This document shows, piece after piece, positions 19,405 through 30,504 of a DNA stretch of 64,000 nucleotides (position 1 is its first letter; the number at the start of each line of letters is the position of its first letter). Position numbers and translations under genes: made by a program. Origin of the DNA: Bacteroidota bacterium. GTDB lineage: Bacteria > Bacteroidota > Bacteroidia > Bacteroidales > CAIXZF01. Location: assembly GCA_022709385.1 (NCBI GenBank), contig JAKLIX010000005.1, positions 160,648 to 224,647 of the forward strand, read 5' to 3'. The notes under the pieces were generated by a model. The model was not told the DNA's origin, ran no database searches, and saw nothing but the letters and a program-made list of their open reading frames with translations.

Positions 19405-19967
19405 CCCAACCTGCCCGGGTTCCGGCTGATAAAAGCCTCCCATCCCGAATACCTGTCTTCTTCCTGCTTCGGAGCCCCCTGAAACATGTGACACATTGCA
19501 ACTGCCACAGCATCAGTGGCATCCAGATAATCAGGCGGGTTCGAGACCTGCAGCAGCCGAAACAACATCGCCGCCACCTGCTCCTTGGATGCCGCACCCC
19601 TGCCCGTAATGGACTGCTTGACCTTACGGGGTGAATACTCGAAAATGGGAAGCTGCCTGTAGACCGCGGCAGCAATCGCAACTCCCTGTGCCCGCCCCAG
19701 TTTGAGCATCGACTGTACATTCTTACCGTAAAATGGCGCTTCTATGGCAAATTCATCGGGCCGGTGGGTGTCAATCAACTCAAGCACCTTATGGAAAATC
19801 GCCGAAAGCTTTTCACCGGATGTCAGCTTATTGCCTAATTTTAGAACATCCATTTGGATCAGGACTAACTGCTTGTTTTTCCGGGAAATAAGCCCGAATC
19901 CCATGATATTGGTTCCGGGATCTATACCCAGTACGACCTTGTCGTTTGCCTGACCGCTGATGCTCAT
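19401..19967 (-). CDS. ruvC: Holliday junction resolvase RuvC
   Basis: Cuts Holliday junctions in concert with RuvAB. The 188-residue protein has the RNase H-like catalytic acids: Asp16 in GIDPGTN, Glu76 in AIEAPF, and Asp149/Asp152 in LDATDAVAVA. The start MSISGQANDK is the last Met before the catalytic strand. An upstream in-frame start adds residues without family character. The start codon shares the bases CATG with the start of the divergent flippase-like gene, so there is no intergenic space. A TACTTTTG box on the minus strand inside that neighbour is the probable promoter. Confidence 0.95.
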   Translation of the reverse strand: MSISGQANDKVVLGIDPGTNIMGFGLISRKNKQLVLIQMDVLKLGNKLTSGEKLSAIFHKVLELIDTHRPDEFAIEAPFYGKNVQSMLKLGRAQGVAIAAAVYRQLPIFEYSPRKVKQSITGRGAASKEQVAAMLFRLLQVSNPPDYLDATDAVAVAMCHMFQGAPKQEEDRYSGWEAFISRNPGRLG

Positions 19968-21000
19968 GATAAAGAAACTGACTCCAAAAGTACGTAAATA
20001 TTCCAACCTGCTGCTCCGGCTGCTGACCGGCATCTTTGCCTACACCCTGCTGTTCGGACAACTGAGCGGGAAACAAAAGCAATTTGAACCGCTGATCGTG
20101 AAGGAGCGTTTCCTGGATGCCGAGGGATTCTATCCCCTGCTGGTATTCCTCGTGGCGCTGATGTTGCTGAACTGGGGGCTTGAAAGCCTGAAATGGAGGA
20201 GGCTGATCGGCAGCCTGGAAAAACTGTCGTTCACCCGTTGCCTGGGTGCGGTTCTTACAGGCGTGACAATCAGTTTTTTCAGTCCCAACAGAGCAGGGGA
20301 GTTTTTGGGCAGGGTCTTCAGCCTGAGGCAGGCAAACCGGATAGATGCCTCCCTGGTGACGGTTACCGGCAGTTTTGCCCAGTTCATTGTCACCCTCGTT
20401 GCCGGCAGCGGCGCCCTGATCCTTTACCTTGACCGCCATGCAGCATTTTTTGAGGGAATGCTGCCGGCATTCCGGGCAGGGCAGGTTATCGCATGGCTGC
20501 TGGTTTCAGCTGCCTTGTTGCTCCTGTACTTCAATATCGGGCTGTTCTCCGGCCTGGCACGCCATAGTCAGAAGGGCGGCCGGCTGAGACTGTGGCTGCA
20601 GCATCTGCTCATCCTGAGGAGTTTACATACAAGGGATCTCAGCTTTGTCATCCTCCTCAGCAGCCTGCGTTATGCGGTTTTCAGCTTTCAGGCATGCCTC
20701 CTGCTCAGATTCAGCCTCCCGGGTATCAGCTGGACAGACGCCGGCCTCATCAGCGGTGTGTTTTTCCTCGTAGTAACCCTGATTCCATCCTTCGCACTGG
20801 CTGAGATCGGCATCCGGGGATCAGTGGCTGTTTACCTGACAGAATTGTACGGACAATCGGCCGGCCTTCCTCCGGGAGAGACCATCCTCCCTGCCCTGCT
20901 GACCTTTACCATGCTGTGGGTCATGAACATCGCCCTGCCGGCCCTGCTCGGCGTGTTTGGGCTGCTGCAACTGAGATTTTTTAAGGAAACAACTTCATGA
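19966..21000 (+). CDS. Lysylphosphatidylglycerol synthase TM-region (flippase-like) membrane protein
   Basis: A 344-residue polytopic membrane protein of the UPF0104/YbhN/LPG_synthase_TM superfamily, with about eight hydrophobic helices and the conserved SPNRAGEFLGR motif. Members include the transmembrane flippase part of MprF, without its soluble synthase domain here. Likely role is movement or handling of a lipid-linked molecule, perhaps the product of the next gene, a membrane glycosyltransferase whose ATG overlaps this stop by four bases (ATGA). The start could be 19960 or 19966; no other Met precedes the first helices. The 19966 ATG overlaps the ruvC start on the other strand. Confidence 0.8.
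   Translation: MIKKLTPKVRKYSNLLLRLLTGIFAYTLLFGQLSGKQKQFEPLIVKERFLDAEGFYPLLVFLVALMLLNWGLESLKWRRLIGSLEKLSFTRCLGAVLTGVTISFFSPNRAGEFLGRVFSLRQANRIDASLVTVTGSFAQFIVTLVAGSGALILYLDRHAAFFEGMLPAFRAGQVIAWLLVSAALLLLYFNIGLFSGLARHSQKGGRLRLWLQHLLILRSLHTRDLSFVILLSSLRYAVFSFQACLLLRFSLPGISWTDAGLISGVFFLVVTLIPSFALAEIGIRGSVAVYLTELYGQSAGLPPGETILPALLTFTMLWVMNIALPALLGVFGLLQLRFFKETTS
19985..19992 (-). promoter_or_regulatory. Candidate ruvC -7 box inside the flippase coding sequence
   Basis: TACTTTTG on the minus strand fits TAnnTTTG exactly and lies 18 nt upstream of the ruvC ATG. No -33 TTG is seen at normal spacing. It is embedded in codons of the divergent gene. Confidence 0.35.
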
Positions 21001-22133
21001 TGTTCCTGCTGATCACCGGAACCCTCAGCCTGTTTCTGATCCTTGGATACGGCTTCCTCTGCCGTTTCGTCGTGAACACCTGGAAACGCAAAGATTATCA
21101 ACTTCCTGAGGAAGTGAACGTCTGGCCCTCCGTCAGTCTGATCATCGTATGCCGCAATGAAGCCGTGAACCTGCCCGGCCTGTTGCAGTTCCTGGCCACC
21201 CCCGGCTACCCGGCCGATAAGCTGGAAGTACTGCTGGTGGATGATCACTCGGAAGATGCAGGCCCGGAGTTGATGAAACAATTCAGGGATTGCAACAAAC
21301 ATCTGAATATCAAGGTAATTCAGCCTGAAGCCAGCGGTAAGAAGCAGTGCCTGAACACGGCCGCCGAACTGGCATCGGGAACATGGATACTCTGTACCGA
21401 CGGGGATTGCAGACCGGAAAGCGGATGGATACGCTCCATGATCGCCCGTGCAATCACTGCAGAAGCCGTGATGGTTTTAGGACCGGTTCGACTGGAGGGC
21501 AGACCCGGTTTTTTGCAACGTTTTCAACAAATGGAATTGTCAGCCCTGATTTCCCTGACCGCGGCATTTGCCTTTGGCAAAAAAGCCATCATGGGCAATG
21601 GCGCCAACCTTCTTTTTAAAAGGACTGCTTTTTTCGAGGTGTCGATGGCGCCTGCTTCCGCCCGGCATGCATCGGGTGACGATGTTTACCTGGTGCAAGC
21701 CGTTAAAGCCCTCTATGGCGGGAATGCCATCACCTTCAACACCGACCCGCAGGCTGTGGTAAGCACAAATCCCATGGATACCCTGCGGGAGCTGTTTTGG
21801 CAAAAAGTACGCTGGATCAGCAAAACCGGTCCTGCTTCTTCCATGGTTTCGATGGCGATCGCCATCCTTATCCTGCTCGTAAACCTGATGACAGTGTTGC
21901 TGATGATCCTGTCCGTTCTCCGGCCGCTTGTCCTCTGGGTATTGCTCCCTTACCTTGTGTTGAAGACCCTGTGCGACCGGCTGATGATCAGGCCGGTATG
22001 CCATATTACCCGCCAGAAAATCCCGCTCCGCAGCCAGATAACTGCAGGCCTGCTGTATCCGTTTTACCTGCTGGTGATTGCCGTACTTGCCGCCAGAGGA
22101 AGTTATTACTGGAAAGGCAGGCGTTTAAAGTGA
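20997..22133 (+). CDS. Membrane-anchored family 2 glycosyltransferase
   Basis: A 378-residue enzyme of the GT2 type. It has an N-terminal transmembrane helix (about 3-25) and a GT-A domain (about 45-275) with SLIIVCRNE, LLVDDHSED, TDGDCRP (the metal-binding D-x-D), GDDVYL and the QKVRW acceptor-site motif. Three C-terminal helices follow. It transfers sugar from a nucleotide donor to an unknown acceptor. Translational coupling with the flippase-like gene (four-base overlap) suggests the two act together on a glycolipid. It converges on ispD with a nine-base overlap of the 3' ends. Confidence 0.88.
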   Translation: MMFLLITGTLSLFLILGYGFLCRFVVNTWKRKDYQLPEEVNVWPSVSLIIVCRNEAVNLPGLLQFLATPGYPADKLEVLLVDDHSEDAGPELMKQFRDCNKHLNIKVIQPEASGKKQCLNTAAELASGTWILCTDGDCRPESGWIRSMIARAITAEAVMVLGPVRLEGRPGFLQRFQQMELSALISLTAAFAFGKKAIMGNGANLLFKRTAFFEVSMAPASARHASGDDVYLVQAVKALYGGNAITFNTDPQAVVSTNPMDTLRELFWQKVRWISKTGPASSMVSMAIAILILLVNLMTVLLMILSVLRPLVLWVLLPYLVLKTLCDRLMIRPVCHITRQKIPLRSQITAGLLYPFYLLVIAVLAARGSYYWKGRRLK

Positions 22134-22808
22134 TCCTGTTTCCTTTTCCCGGAGCAGGAAGGCAGCAAACCTGAAATCTTCGGGGCTTGTAATCTTAATG
22201 TTGCTTCTGTCGCCTTCTACCAGGTGGATGGCATGTCCGGCCGCTTCAAAAAGCCCGGCGTCATCGGTGAAGCCGCTATCCCTGACCTGCATATAGGCTT
22301 GCGTAATCTGCGCTGTATTGAACAGCTGGGGGGTCTGTACCGTAAACAACCTGCTCCTGTCGGCAGGGCGGCTGCCGTTAGCGGTGATCTCCCTCACCGA
22401 ATCGCTGAGCGGTATCACCGGGATGGCATTCCCGTATTGTATCATGCCCTGATACAGCCTTTGAAGGAGTTCCGGGCTGAGGAAGGGTCTGACCCCGTCA
22501 TGGATGGCGATTCCGGTACTTTGAAGCCCGGGTGACAGGCCATTTCTGACTGATTCGAAGCGGCTTGCACCACCGGCAACAATCCGGTGACTTATCCCGA
22601 AATGATAACGGGAGCAAAGTTCATTCCAGTAATTTATAGAGTCCGGTGGAAGGACTAAAACGATTTCAGCTGCAGGGGCGGCTTTAGCTACTGCCTGCAG
22701 GGTATGCATCAGAACAGCTTTGCCTTTCAGCTCCAGAAACTGCTTGGGGACGGGCGTCTGCATCCGCGTGCCGCTCCCGCCGGCAACGACAAGGAAGCTC
22801 AGATCCAC
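22125..22808 (-). CDS. ispD: 2-C-methyl-D-erythritol 4-phosphate cytidylyltransferase
   Basis: Third step of the MEP isoprenoid pathway: couples CTP with MEP to give CDP-ME. The 227-residue protein starts MDLSFLVVAGGSGTRM, the nucleotide-binding loop, then PVPKQFLELKGK, VAGGASRFESVRNGL, IHDGVRPFL and DDAGLFEAAGH, all typical of IspD. Length is normal. Its ATG is one base after the queA stop, so queA and ispD form a two-gene operon. The C-terminus overlaps the end of the convergent glycosyltransferase. Confidence 0.94.
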   Translation of the reverse strand: MDLSFLVVAGGSGTRMQTPVPKQFLELKGKAVLMHTLQAVAKAAPAAEIVLVLPPDSINYWNELCSRYHFGISHRIVAGGASRFESVRNGLSPGLQSTGIAIHDGVRPFLSPELLQRLYQGMIQYGNAIPVIPLSDSVREITANGSRPADRSRLFTVQTPQLFNTAQITQAYMQVRDSGFTDDAGLFEAAGHAIHLVEGDRSNIKITSPEDFRFAAFLLREKETGSL

Positions 22809-22809
22809 G

Positions 22810-23859
22810 CTAGAGGATTAACATGGCATCACCAAAAGTGAAAAACTGGTATTTCTTATCAATGGCTTCCTGGTATGCACGCATCAGAAAATCATAATCC
22901 GTGAAAGCGGCCACCTGCATCAGCATGGGGGTCATGGGAGGGTGGAAATTGGTGACCATGGCCGTGGCGATGCTGAAATCATAGGGAGGAAAGATAAACT
23001 TGTTCGACCAGCCTCTGAAAGGCTTCAGGTGGCCCTGGATAGACACAGAAGACTCGATGGCCTTCATGGTGGTGGTACCCACGGCCACAACCTGCTTCCG
23101 GATGTCTTTTGCCATGTTTACAATATCGGCCTGGGAAGCTTCAATGAGCACTTCCTCCGAATCCATCTTATGCTTGGTGAGATCTTCCACATCAATGCTC
23201 CTGAAATTTCCGAGTCCGGCATGCAGGGTGACCTCTGCAAAGGATACACCGATAAGCTCCAGCCGTTTCATCAGTTCACGGCTGAAGTGAAGACCGGCAG
23301 TGGGAGCTACCACGGCGCCTTCATGCTTGGCATAGATGGTCTGGTAACGCTCTTTGTCTTCAGGCTCAACTTCCCGGTTATGCAATTTGGGAAGCGGCGT
23401 TTTACCCAGCTTCTCGATGGTTTTCTTGAATTCTTCGTAAGGCCCGTCGTAAAGAAACCGCAGCGTCCTTCCGCGTGAAGTGGTATTGTCGATCACCTCC
23501 GCCACAAGTGAATCATCTTCACCAAAATACAGCTTATTCCCTATTCTGATTTTCCTTGCCGGATCCACCAGTACATCCCATAACCTGCTCTCGCGGTTCA
23601 GTTCCCTGAGCAAAAACACTTCAATTTTTGCTCCGGTTTTTTCCTTTTCTCCGTAAAGCCTTGCCGGGAAAACCTTGGTGTTGTTGACGATAAACACATC
23701 TCCTTCGCCAAAGTACTCCAGAATGTCCTTAAATGTCCTGTGCTCAATGGATTGTGTCTTCCTTTGCAGCACCATCAAACGGGATTCATCCCTGTTCTCC
23801 GCCGGACGGTCAGGTACAAGGTCAGGTGGAAGATGATAACGAAACTGGGAAAGCTTCAT
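22810..23859 (-). CDS. queA: S-adenosylmethionine:tRNA ribosyltransferase-isomerase QueA
   Basis: Transfers and isomerises the ribosyl part of SAM onto preQ1-tRNA to make epoxyqueuosine. The 349-residue protein begins [24 protein letters not shown] and has the family segments [39 protein letters not shown]-like [16 protein letters not shown] and [17 protein letters not shown]. Length is normal. It heads the queA-ispD operon behind a good promoter. truB, another tRNA modification gene, lies just upstream on the same strand, separated by about 140 bp holding that promoter. Confidence 0.96.
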   Translation of the reverse strand: MKLSQFRYHLPPDLVPDRPAENRDESRLMVLQRKTQSIEHRTFKDILEYFGEGDVFIVNNTKVFPARLYGEKEKTGAKIEVFLLRELNRESRLWDVLVDPARKIRIGNKLYFGEDDSLVAEVIDNTTSRGRTLRFLYDGPYEEFKKTIEKLGKTPLPKLHNREVEPEDKERYQTIYAKHEGAVVAPTAGLHFSRELMKRLELIGVSFAEVTLHAGLGNFRSIDVEDLTKHKMDSEEVLIEASQADIVNMAKDIRKQVVAVGTTTMKAIESSVSIQGHLKPFRGWSNKFIFPPYDFSIATAMVTNFHPPMTPMLMQVAAFTDYDFLMRAYQEAIDKKYQFFTFGDAMLIL

Positions 23860-23912
23860 ATTTACCTTTTTCTAATGGCTTTTATTTAACGCATTCCTAA
23901 AGAAAAAGTTTG

Positions 23913-23943
23913 CAAAAGTAAGCATTTTTTCCCAAAGAAGCAA
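23913..23943 (-). promoter_or_regulatory. Promoter of queA-ispD
   Basis: On the minus strand TTG, 20 nt, TACTTTTG: a full match to the Bacteroidetes promoter pattern, about 53 nt before the queA start codon. Confidence 0.55.
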
Positions 23944-24003
23944 GCACAATGAATAGCCATATAACGGGACAAACTCGTTATCAGGTTCATACGAATTACA
24001 TAA

Positions 24004-24704
<701 letters not shown>

Positions 24705-24705
<1 letters not shown>

Positions 24706-25487
24706 CAGAGAACATCTAATTTACTGCCCGACAGCAGAAGCACCAGAAGGATCACACCCAGGCCGATGCGGTACCAGCCGAATGCCCGGAATCCGTGGCG
24801 TGTCAGATAATGAATGAAAGTCCGGATCGCCAGCATGGCCACCAGGAAAGAAACGAGATTTCCAAGCAGCAATAACCGGATGTCCTGTGTGGTAAAGGTA
24901 TGGTACTGTCCTCCAAGCTTCAGCAGCGAAGCGGCAAACATGGTCGGAACCGCCAGGAAAAAGGAAAACTCTGCTGCCGTCTTGCGCGACAGCTTCCTGC
25001 TCATTCCGCCCACAATGGTAGCCGCAGACCTGGAAACGCCGGGGATCACCGAAATGATCTGGAACAATCCGATAATAAAGGCCGAACGGTATGTGATGGT
25101 TCCTTCCTTTTCTTCCTGTCCACCGGCAAACCAACGGTCAACATACAACAGGACTATCCCTCCAAGTAAAAGGGCAACAGCTACAACCCACACACTGGCA
25201 AGCATCATATCTATCTGCTTTTCAAGTAAATACGCAATCACCAGCGGAAGGCAGGCCACAAACAGCCTGAAATAAAAATCAAGGCTTCTGAAAAAACTTT
25301 TCCAATAGATAACTACCACTGAAAGGATGGCACCAAACTGGATATTGACCGTATAGGCCCTGAGAAACGCATCACTTTCCATACCGAGGAGGGCCTGGGT
25401 AATCACCATATGACCTGTGGAGGAAACCGGGAGGAATTCGGTGATTCCTTCCACGATGGCGATGACGACTGCCTCGAAAAAACTCAT
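24705..25487 (-). CDS. uppP: Undecaprenyl-diphosphatase (BacA family)
   Basis: Recycles the lipid carrier for peptidoglycan and other surface polymers by removing a phosphate from undecaprenyl diphosphate, conferring background bacitracin tolerance. The 260-residue integral membrane protein has both signature motifs: EGITEFLPVSSTGHM near the N-terminus and PGVSRSAATI in the middle, plus six to eight hydrophobic helices. It overlaps the DUF3098 gene upstream by four bases and shares a base with truB downstream. Confidence 0.96.
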
Positions 25488-25786
25488 GCGTTTCCTTTGA
25501 CTTTTGGCTTTTTCATGATGGCAAAGATCTCAACGATATACCCGGCCAGGACCAGAATGGGAGCCAGGGTCAGCCTTCTGAAGCTGAATATCTCTTCGCT
25601 GAATACGTTAGGATCATCAGATCCTCCGCCTATCATCAGCAAGAAGCCAAGTACGATCAGTAACAGCCCGGCCAGCATCAGCATATAATTCTCACGGCCA
25701 AAAGCAAATTCGGCACTTTTCTCCTGCAAACCCGGCTTTGCGGTTGCCGGTCTGGAAACGGTATTTTTTTTCTTCTTCAAATCCAT
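25484..25786 (-). CDS. DUF3098 two-helix membrane protein
   Basis: A 100-residue protein with a basic, flexible N-terminus (residues 1-27, rich in Lys), two transmembrane helices (about 36-53 and 72-90) and a basic tail. The FAFGRENYMLMLAG start of the first helix is typical of DUF3098, a family found almost only in Bacteroidetes between ftsX and uppP, as here. Function is unknown; the fixed neighbourhood points to cell-envelope synthesis or division (inference). Confidence 0.88.
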   Translation of the reverse strand: MDLKKKKNTVSRPATAKPGLQEKSAEFAFGRENYMLMLAGLLLIVLGFLLMIGGGSDDPNVFSEEIFSFRRLTLAPILVLAGYIVEIFAIMKKPKVKGNA

Positions 25787-25798
25787 GTTTATCTGCGT

Positions 25799-26674
25799 TT
25801 AATATAAAAACTCTGATTTGATCTTCAAATATTTACGAACGGCAAAAAAAGTTGACACCAGGGATATAAATATCCCCAACAGGCATACCATTCCGAGTAA
25901 TCCAAGGTAAAGGCTGTAGTCATGGAGGTTCACCATATCCGGAAACTGCCTGTGTGCCAGATAAATAACCCCGGATAACAGGCCAAGGCTGAATAAGGCC
26001 CCGTAAAGACCGTTGGTGATCCCCATCAGCAGGAAGGGCCGTCGGATGAAATTCTCGGTGGCGCCCACCAATTGCATGGTCTTGATCAGGAATCGCTTTG
26101 AAAAGACAGCAAGCCGTATGGTATTATTGATCAGGGCAATGGAAATGATTAACAGCAAGCCACTGAAACCCAGGATAACCATGCTGATCTTCCTGAGGTT
26201 CTCATTCACTGAGTTCACCAGCGACTTCTGGTAAAAGACCTCTTTAATCTCCTTGCGTGCCGTGAGTTTCTTCTCGATCAACGCAAGGCTGTCTGCATTG
26301 GCATAAGCAGCTACCAGCCTGATTTCCAATGAAGGCAACAAGGGATTATATCCCAGGAAGCCCACGAAATCCTCACCCAGCTCTTCCATCAGCACACGGG
26401 CAGCCTCGTCCTTGCTCACATAACTGCTTTCCCTCACATAGGCGCTTGCATCCAGTTCTTTTTTGAGCTTCAGAATGGAGGTCTCACTCACCTGGTCATG
26501 GATCATGGCAGTAAGCCCGATATTCTCTTTAACGTGTTCCGACAGTTTCCTGGCATGATAAAGCAACATCCCGAGCAATCCCAGCATGAACAACACCAGG
26601 GTAATGCTCACCACGGTGGTTACATAGGAGGTTTGCAGCCGTCTTTTGTTATATCTTTCCTCTTTTCTGCCCAT
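25799..26674 (-). CDS. ftsX: Cell division permease-like protein FtsX
   Basis: Membrane subunit of the FtsEX complex, which links the divisome to peptidoglycan hydrolases. The 291-residue protein has a basic N-terminus, a first transmembrane helix (about 20-43), a periplasmic domain (about 45-165), and three C-terminal helices of the FtsX permease fold. The motif SKRFLIKTMQLVGATENFIRRPF lies between helices two and three. ftsE is not adjacent, as is usual in Bacteroidetes. It is the first gene of a four-gene operon with DUF3098, uppP and truB. Confidence 0.93.
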   Translation of the reverse strand: MGRKEERYNKRRLQTSYVTTVVSITLVLFMLGLLGMLLYHARKLSEHVKENIGLTAMIHDQVSETSILKLKKELDASAYVRESSYVSKDEAARVLMEELGEDFVGFLGYNPLLPSLEIRLVAAYANADSLALIEKKLTARKEIKEVFYQKSLVNSVNENLRKISMVILGFSGLLLIISIALINNTIRLAVFSKRFLIKTMQLVGATENFIRRPFLLMGITNGLYGALFSLGLLSGVIYLAHRQFPDMVNLHDYSLYLGLLGMVCLLGIFISLVSTFFAVRKYLKIKSEFLY

Positions 26675-26773
26675 GATTAAACAGCCCGCTAAGGTATAAA
26701 AAATATCCCATGGCTCGCAGTTTGTGCGATTTTCCTAACTTCGCAGCCCGAAAAACAAGCCCTTACCCAAGCC

Positions 26774-29542
26774 ATGGATTACCAATTCAACGATGTCGAG
26801 AAGAAATGGAGGAAATACTGGTCTGATCACAAAACCTTCAAAGTAGGCATCGACAATAACAAACCCAAGTTCTATGTACTCGACATGTTTCCTTATCCTT
26901 CCGGAGCAGGCCTGCATGTCGGCCATCCTTTAGGATACATTGCTTCAGATATTTATGCCAGGTATAAACGACTGAAAGGTTATAACGTACTGCATCCCAT
27001 GGGTTTCGATGCCTACGGCCTGCCGGCGGAGCAGTATGCCATCCAGACCGGGCAACATCCTGCCGTTACCACCGCGAACAACATCGCCCGTTACCGTGAA
27101 CAACTTGACCAGATGGGTTTTACCTACGACTGGGACCGGGAAGTGAGAACCTGTGACCCGGATTATTATCACTGGACGCAATGGACTTTCATTCAACTGT
27201 TTAAGTCGTGGTATAACCGGAAAACACAGCAGGCTGAGCGTATCGAAAGCCTGGTGACCCACCTGGAAGCGTACGGAACCGAAGGACTGGATGCGGCCTG
27301 CAGTCTTGAACAGACACTCCCGCCCGGCACCTGGAGCAGGCTTACCGAAGCGGAGCAACAGGATTTCCTGATGAATTACCGCCTGGCATACCTCTCCGAC
27401 ACCATGGTCAACTGGTGTCCGGAACTGGGAACGGTGCTGGCCAATGATGAGGTCAGGGAAGGTTATTCTGTCCGTGGCGGACACCCGGTTGAACGTAAGC
27501 TCATGAAACAATGGCTATTACGTATCACTGCCTATGCCGAAAGATTGCTCAGCGGGCTCGACCAGGTGGACTGGTCGGATTCACTCAAAGAAATGCAGCG
27601 CAACTGGATCGGTAAATCGGAAGGCGCCTCCGTGGTATTCCCCGTCCATGAGCAGGAGGCTTTGCAACTCGAAGTCTTCACCACCCGTCCCGATACCATC
27701 TTCGGCGCCACTTTCATGGTGGTGGCCCCCGAACACGAGCTCCTGCCGCTGCTCACCACACCCGGGCAACAAAACACCGTTGAGGCTTACGTCAGCCAGG
27801 CAAAAAACCGTTCTGAAAGGGAGCGAATGGCCGAAGTGAAAAAGATCAGCGGGGAGTTTACCGGATCATACGCCATCAATCCGCTGAGCGGTGAAAAAAT
27901 CCCGGTCTGGGTAGCCGATTATGTGTTGGCAGGTTACGGAACCGGGGCCATCATGGCCGTCCCTGCCCACGACAGCAGGGATTATGCCTTTGCCAGGCAT
28001 TTCGGACTCACCATCAGGGAAGTCGTCTCCGGTGGGGATATCTCGGTGGAATCATACGATGCCAAAGAAGGAACCCTGGTTAATTCGGACTTTATCAACG
28101 GACTCGGAGTAAAGGAAGCCGTGCGGGCTGTCATCAGCAGGCTGGAAGAAACCGGACAGGGTCGCGGAACGGTGAACTACCGCCTGCGCGATGCCATCTT
28201 CAGCCGCCAACGTTACTGGGGAGAGCCTTTCCCGGTTTACTACAAAGATGGCCTGCCTTATACCCTGGATGAAGGTGAATTGCCGCTGTTGCTCCCGGAT
28301 ATCGACAGCTTTCAGCCGGGCCGCAGCGGCGAAGCTCCCCTGACCAGGGCGAAAAACTGGACAAACAAAGAAGGTTATCCGCTGGAAACCAACACCATGC
28401 CCGGCTTTGCCGGCTCCTCGGGTTATTACCTGCGCTATATGGACCCGGACAATAAACAGGAGTATTTCTCAAAAGAAGCCGTGCAATACTGGCAGGACGT
28501 TGACCTTTACATCGGCGGTGCAGAACATGCCACCGGACACCTGATCTATGCCCGCTTTTGGAATAAGTTCCTCTTTGACTCGGGTCACAGCGTCAAGGAT
28601 GAACCCTTCCGTAAACTCGTCAACCAGGGAATGATACAGGGCCGGTCAAGCATCGCATACCAGGTAAAAGGGAAAAACGAATTCGTCTCTTTCGGTCTGA
28701 AAGACCAGTATGACACCATCCCTGTCAATGTCGACATCAGGCTCGTGAACCAGGCCGGTGAACTCGACATCGAAGCCTTCCGCAACTGGCGTCCCGACTA
28801 TACAGATGCCGGCATGATCCTCGAGGATGGGAAATTCCTTTGCGGACACGAGACGGAAAAAATGTCCAAATCCCTGCACAACGTGGTGAACCCGGATGAG
28901 CTGATCGAAAAGTACGGGGCCGACACCTTCCGCCTCTATGAGATGTTCCTCGGTCCGATCGAGCAGTCAAAACCATGGGATACCAATGGCATAGAGGGAG
29001 TCTTCCGCTTCATCAAGAAACTCTGGAAGCTTTTCCACGACCAGCAGAACCAACTTTCGCTCTCCCCTGATGCTCCCACGCCGGCCGAGCTGAAAGTGCT
29101 CCACCGGACCATCCGGAAGGTGGAGGAAGACATTGAACGCTTGTCGCTCAACACCGTGGTGAGTACGTTCATGATCTGCGTGAATGAGCTCTCCGACCTG
29201 AAATGCAATAAATCAGCCATCCTCAGCGATCTGATCGTCCTTATCTCACCCTTCGCGCCCCATATCGCCGAGGAGCTCTGGGAAATGACCGGTCACAGGC
29301 CCAGTGTGGCCAATGCGGCATTTCCGGTCTTTAATCCCGGCTATGTCCGGGAATCCGTGTTTGAGTATCCCGTTTCGTTCAACGGTAAGATGCGGTTCAG
29401 GATTGCACTGCCCCTGGATGCAGGAATCCGGGACGTGGAATCCGCCGTGCTGGCCTCACCGGAAGCACAAAAATGGATCCCCCCCGGCGGACCCAGGAAG
29501 GTGATCGTGGTTCCCGGGAAAATCGTTAACGTGGTGGTTTGA
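26774..29542 (+). CDS. leuS: Leucyl-tRNA synthetase
   Basis: Charges tRNA-Leu. The 922-residue class I synthetase has the HIGH-like motif HVGH (48-51) within [12 protein letters not shown], the CP1 editing domain with the TRPDTIFG motif, and KMSKS at 696-700. Length is normal for Bacteroidetes, which carry a small insert before the editing domain. The start [12 protein letters not shown] is the conserved LeuS N-terminus. Its 3' end overlaps the end of the convergent esterase gene by 87 bases. Confidence 0.97.
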   Translation: MDYQFNDVEKKWRKYWSDHKTFKVGIDNNKPKFYVLDMFPYPSGAGLHVGHPLGYIASDIYARYKRLKGYNVLHPMGFDAYGLPAEQYAIQTGQHPAVTTANNIARYREQLDQMGFTYDWDREVRTCDPDYYHWTQWTFIQLFKSWYNRKTQQAERIESLVTHLEAYGTEGLDAACSLEQTLPPGTWSRLTEAEQQDFLMNYRLAYLSDTMVNWCPELGTVLANDEVREGYSVRGGHPVERKLMKQWLLRITAYAERLLSGLDQVDWSDSLKEMQRNWIGKSEGASVVFPVHEQEALQLEVFTTRPDTIFGATFMVVAPEHELLPLLTTPGQQNTVEAYVSQAKNRSERERMAEVKKISGEFTGSYAINPLSGEKIPVWVADYVLAGYGTGAIMAVPAHDSRDYAFARHFGLTIREVVSGGDISVESYDAKEGTLVNSDFINGLGVKEAVRAVISRLEETGQGRGTVNYRLRDAIFSRQRYWGEPFPVYYKDGLPYTLDEGELPLLLPDIDSFQPGRSGEAPLTRAKNWTNKEGYPLETNTMPGFAGSSGYYLRYMDPDNKQEYFSKEAVQYWQDVDLYIGGAEHATGHLIYARFWNKFLFDSGHSVKDEPFRKLVNQGMIQGRSSIAYQVKGKNEFVSFGLKDQYDTIPVNVDIRLVNQAGELDIEAFRNWRPDYTDAGMILEDGKFLCGHETEKMSKSLHNVVNPDELIEKYGADTFRLYEMFLGPIEQSKPWDTNGIEGVFRFIKKLWKLFHDQQNQLSLSPDAPTPAELKVLHRTIRKVEEDIERLSLNTVVSTFMICVNELSDLKCNKSAILSDLIVLISPFAPHIAEELWEMTGHRPSVANAAFPVFNPGYVRESVFEYPVSFNGKMRFRIALPLDAGIRDVESAVLASPEAQKWIPPGGPRKVIVVPGKIVNVVV

Positions 29543-30463
29543 TCCGAATTTTTTTTTCACAAACCCGCAAATTTCATCCATGGCCTCCGTGGCTTCCCTG
29601 AACATGGGGGCAAAGAAGGGATAACAATGCAACATCCCTTCCCCGCTGCGGAATACCACATCAACACCGGCCGCCTTCGCCTTGTGAAAGAATTGCTCCG
29701 CATCATCATAGAGTTCGTCATCCGTTCCCGCATTAAGGAACAGTGGCGGAAGGTCATGCAGATCACCATACAGGGGAGAGATATACGGATTCCTGACATC
29801 TTCATTCCCGGCATAATGCCTGCTGAATACCGTCCATGAATCCAGGGGTGCGGCCGACCTCCTGTTTTTCGTTCTGTATGAAGAACCGCTGCAGGCCAGG
29901 TCGGTCCAGGGGGAGACCGCCACGGCTGCCAACGGCATTGGAAGCCCCCTGTCTCTGATCGCAAGCAGGCTTGCCAGCACCAGGCCACCGCCGGCCGACT
30001 CCCCGGCAAATATAACATGTTCCGGAAAAAATCCCTGGCCGGGTAACCAACGGTAAACTTTGACTGAGTCTTCGAGCGCTGCCGGAAATGGATGTTCAGG
30101 TGCAAGCCTGTATTCAAAAACCAGGCAGGACAGACCGCATCGACGGGCAAATCTGGCCACAAAACCCCGGTGATCGCTGCAGGAACCGGAAACATATCCT
30201 CCGCCATGCATATATAGAATCAGCTTCCCGCTTGCTTCATTCTCCGGGTGATGCCACTCAGCCCTGATCCCTTCGATATTGACTTCCTCTATCCTCACAT
30301 CCGCAGGGATCTTTCCAAACCTGGAAGCACCCCTTTCACATTGGGCACGGAAACCTTCGATGGAGGTCTGCATGCTGAACCTTTCCTTACGGAGTCTGCC
30401 CCGGAACCAATGCCTGTTCCTGACCAATGCATTGATCAAACGGGCTTTACAGGAAATCTTCAT
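29456..30463 (-). CDS. Alpha/beta hydrolase of the hormone-sensitive-lipase (HSL) esterase family
   Basis: A 335-residue probable carboxylesterase. The oxyanion-hole motif HGGG is at 86-89, the nucleophile is Ser156 in GESAGG, and an Asp in [13 protein letters not shown] and a His in [10 protein letters not shown] complete the triad. No signal peptide is clear. It is the last gene of a minus-strand operon 41 nt after a GH97 glycosidase, so it may deacylate the same glycan. The last ~30 residues, encoded antisense to leuS, are not family-like and follow a run of nine A; a one-base change there would stop translation at 29526-29528. Confidence 0.85.
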   Translation of the reverse strand: MKISCKARLINALVRNRHWFRGRLRKERFSMQTSIEGFRAQCERGASRFGKIPADVRIEEVNIEGIRAEWHHPENEASGKLILYMHGGGYVSGSCSDHRGFVARFARRCGLSCLVFEYRLAPEHPFPAALEDSVKVYRWLPGQGFFPEHVIFAGESAGGGLVLASLLAIRDRGLPMPLAAVAVSPWTDLACSGSSYRTKNRRSAAPLDSWTVFSRHYAGNEDVRNPYISPLYGDLHDLPPLFLNAGTDDELYDDAEQFFHKAKAAGVDVVFRSGEGMLHCYPFFAPMFREATEAMDEICGFVKKKFGSNHHVNDFPGNHDHLPGSAGGDPFLCFR

Positions 30464-30504
30464 ACCATATTAAATATTTCACAAAAATCGCATCTTTCTT
30501 CAGA

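Noticed and set aside
26721..26743. leuS promoter (TTTG ... TAACTTCG)
   Set aside because: Spacing of about 11 nt between the two boxes is too short for the Bacteroidetes pattern.
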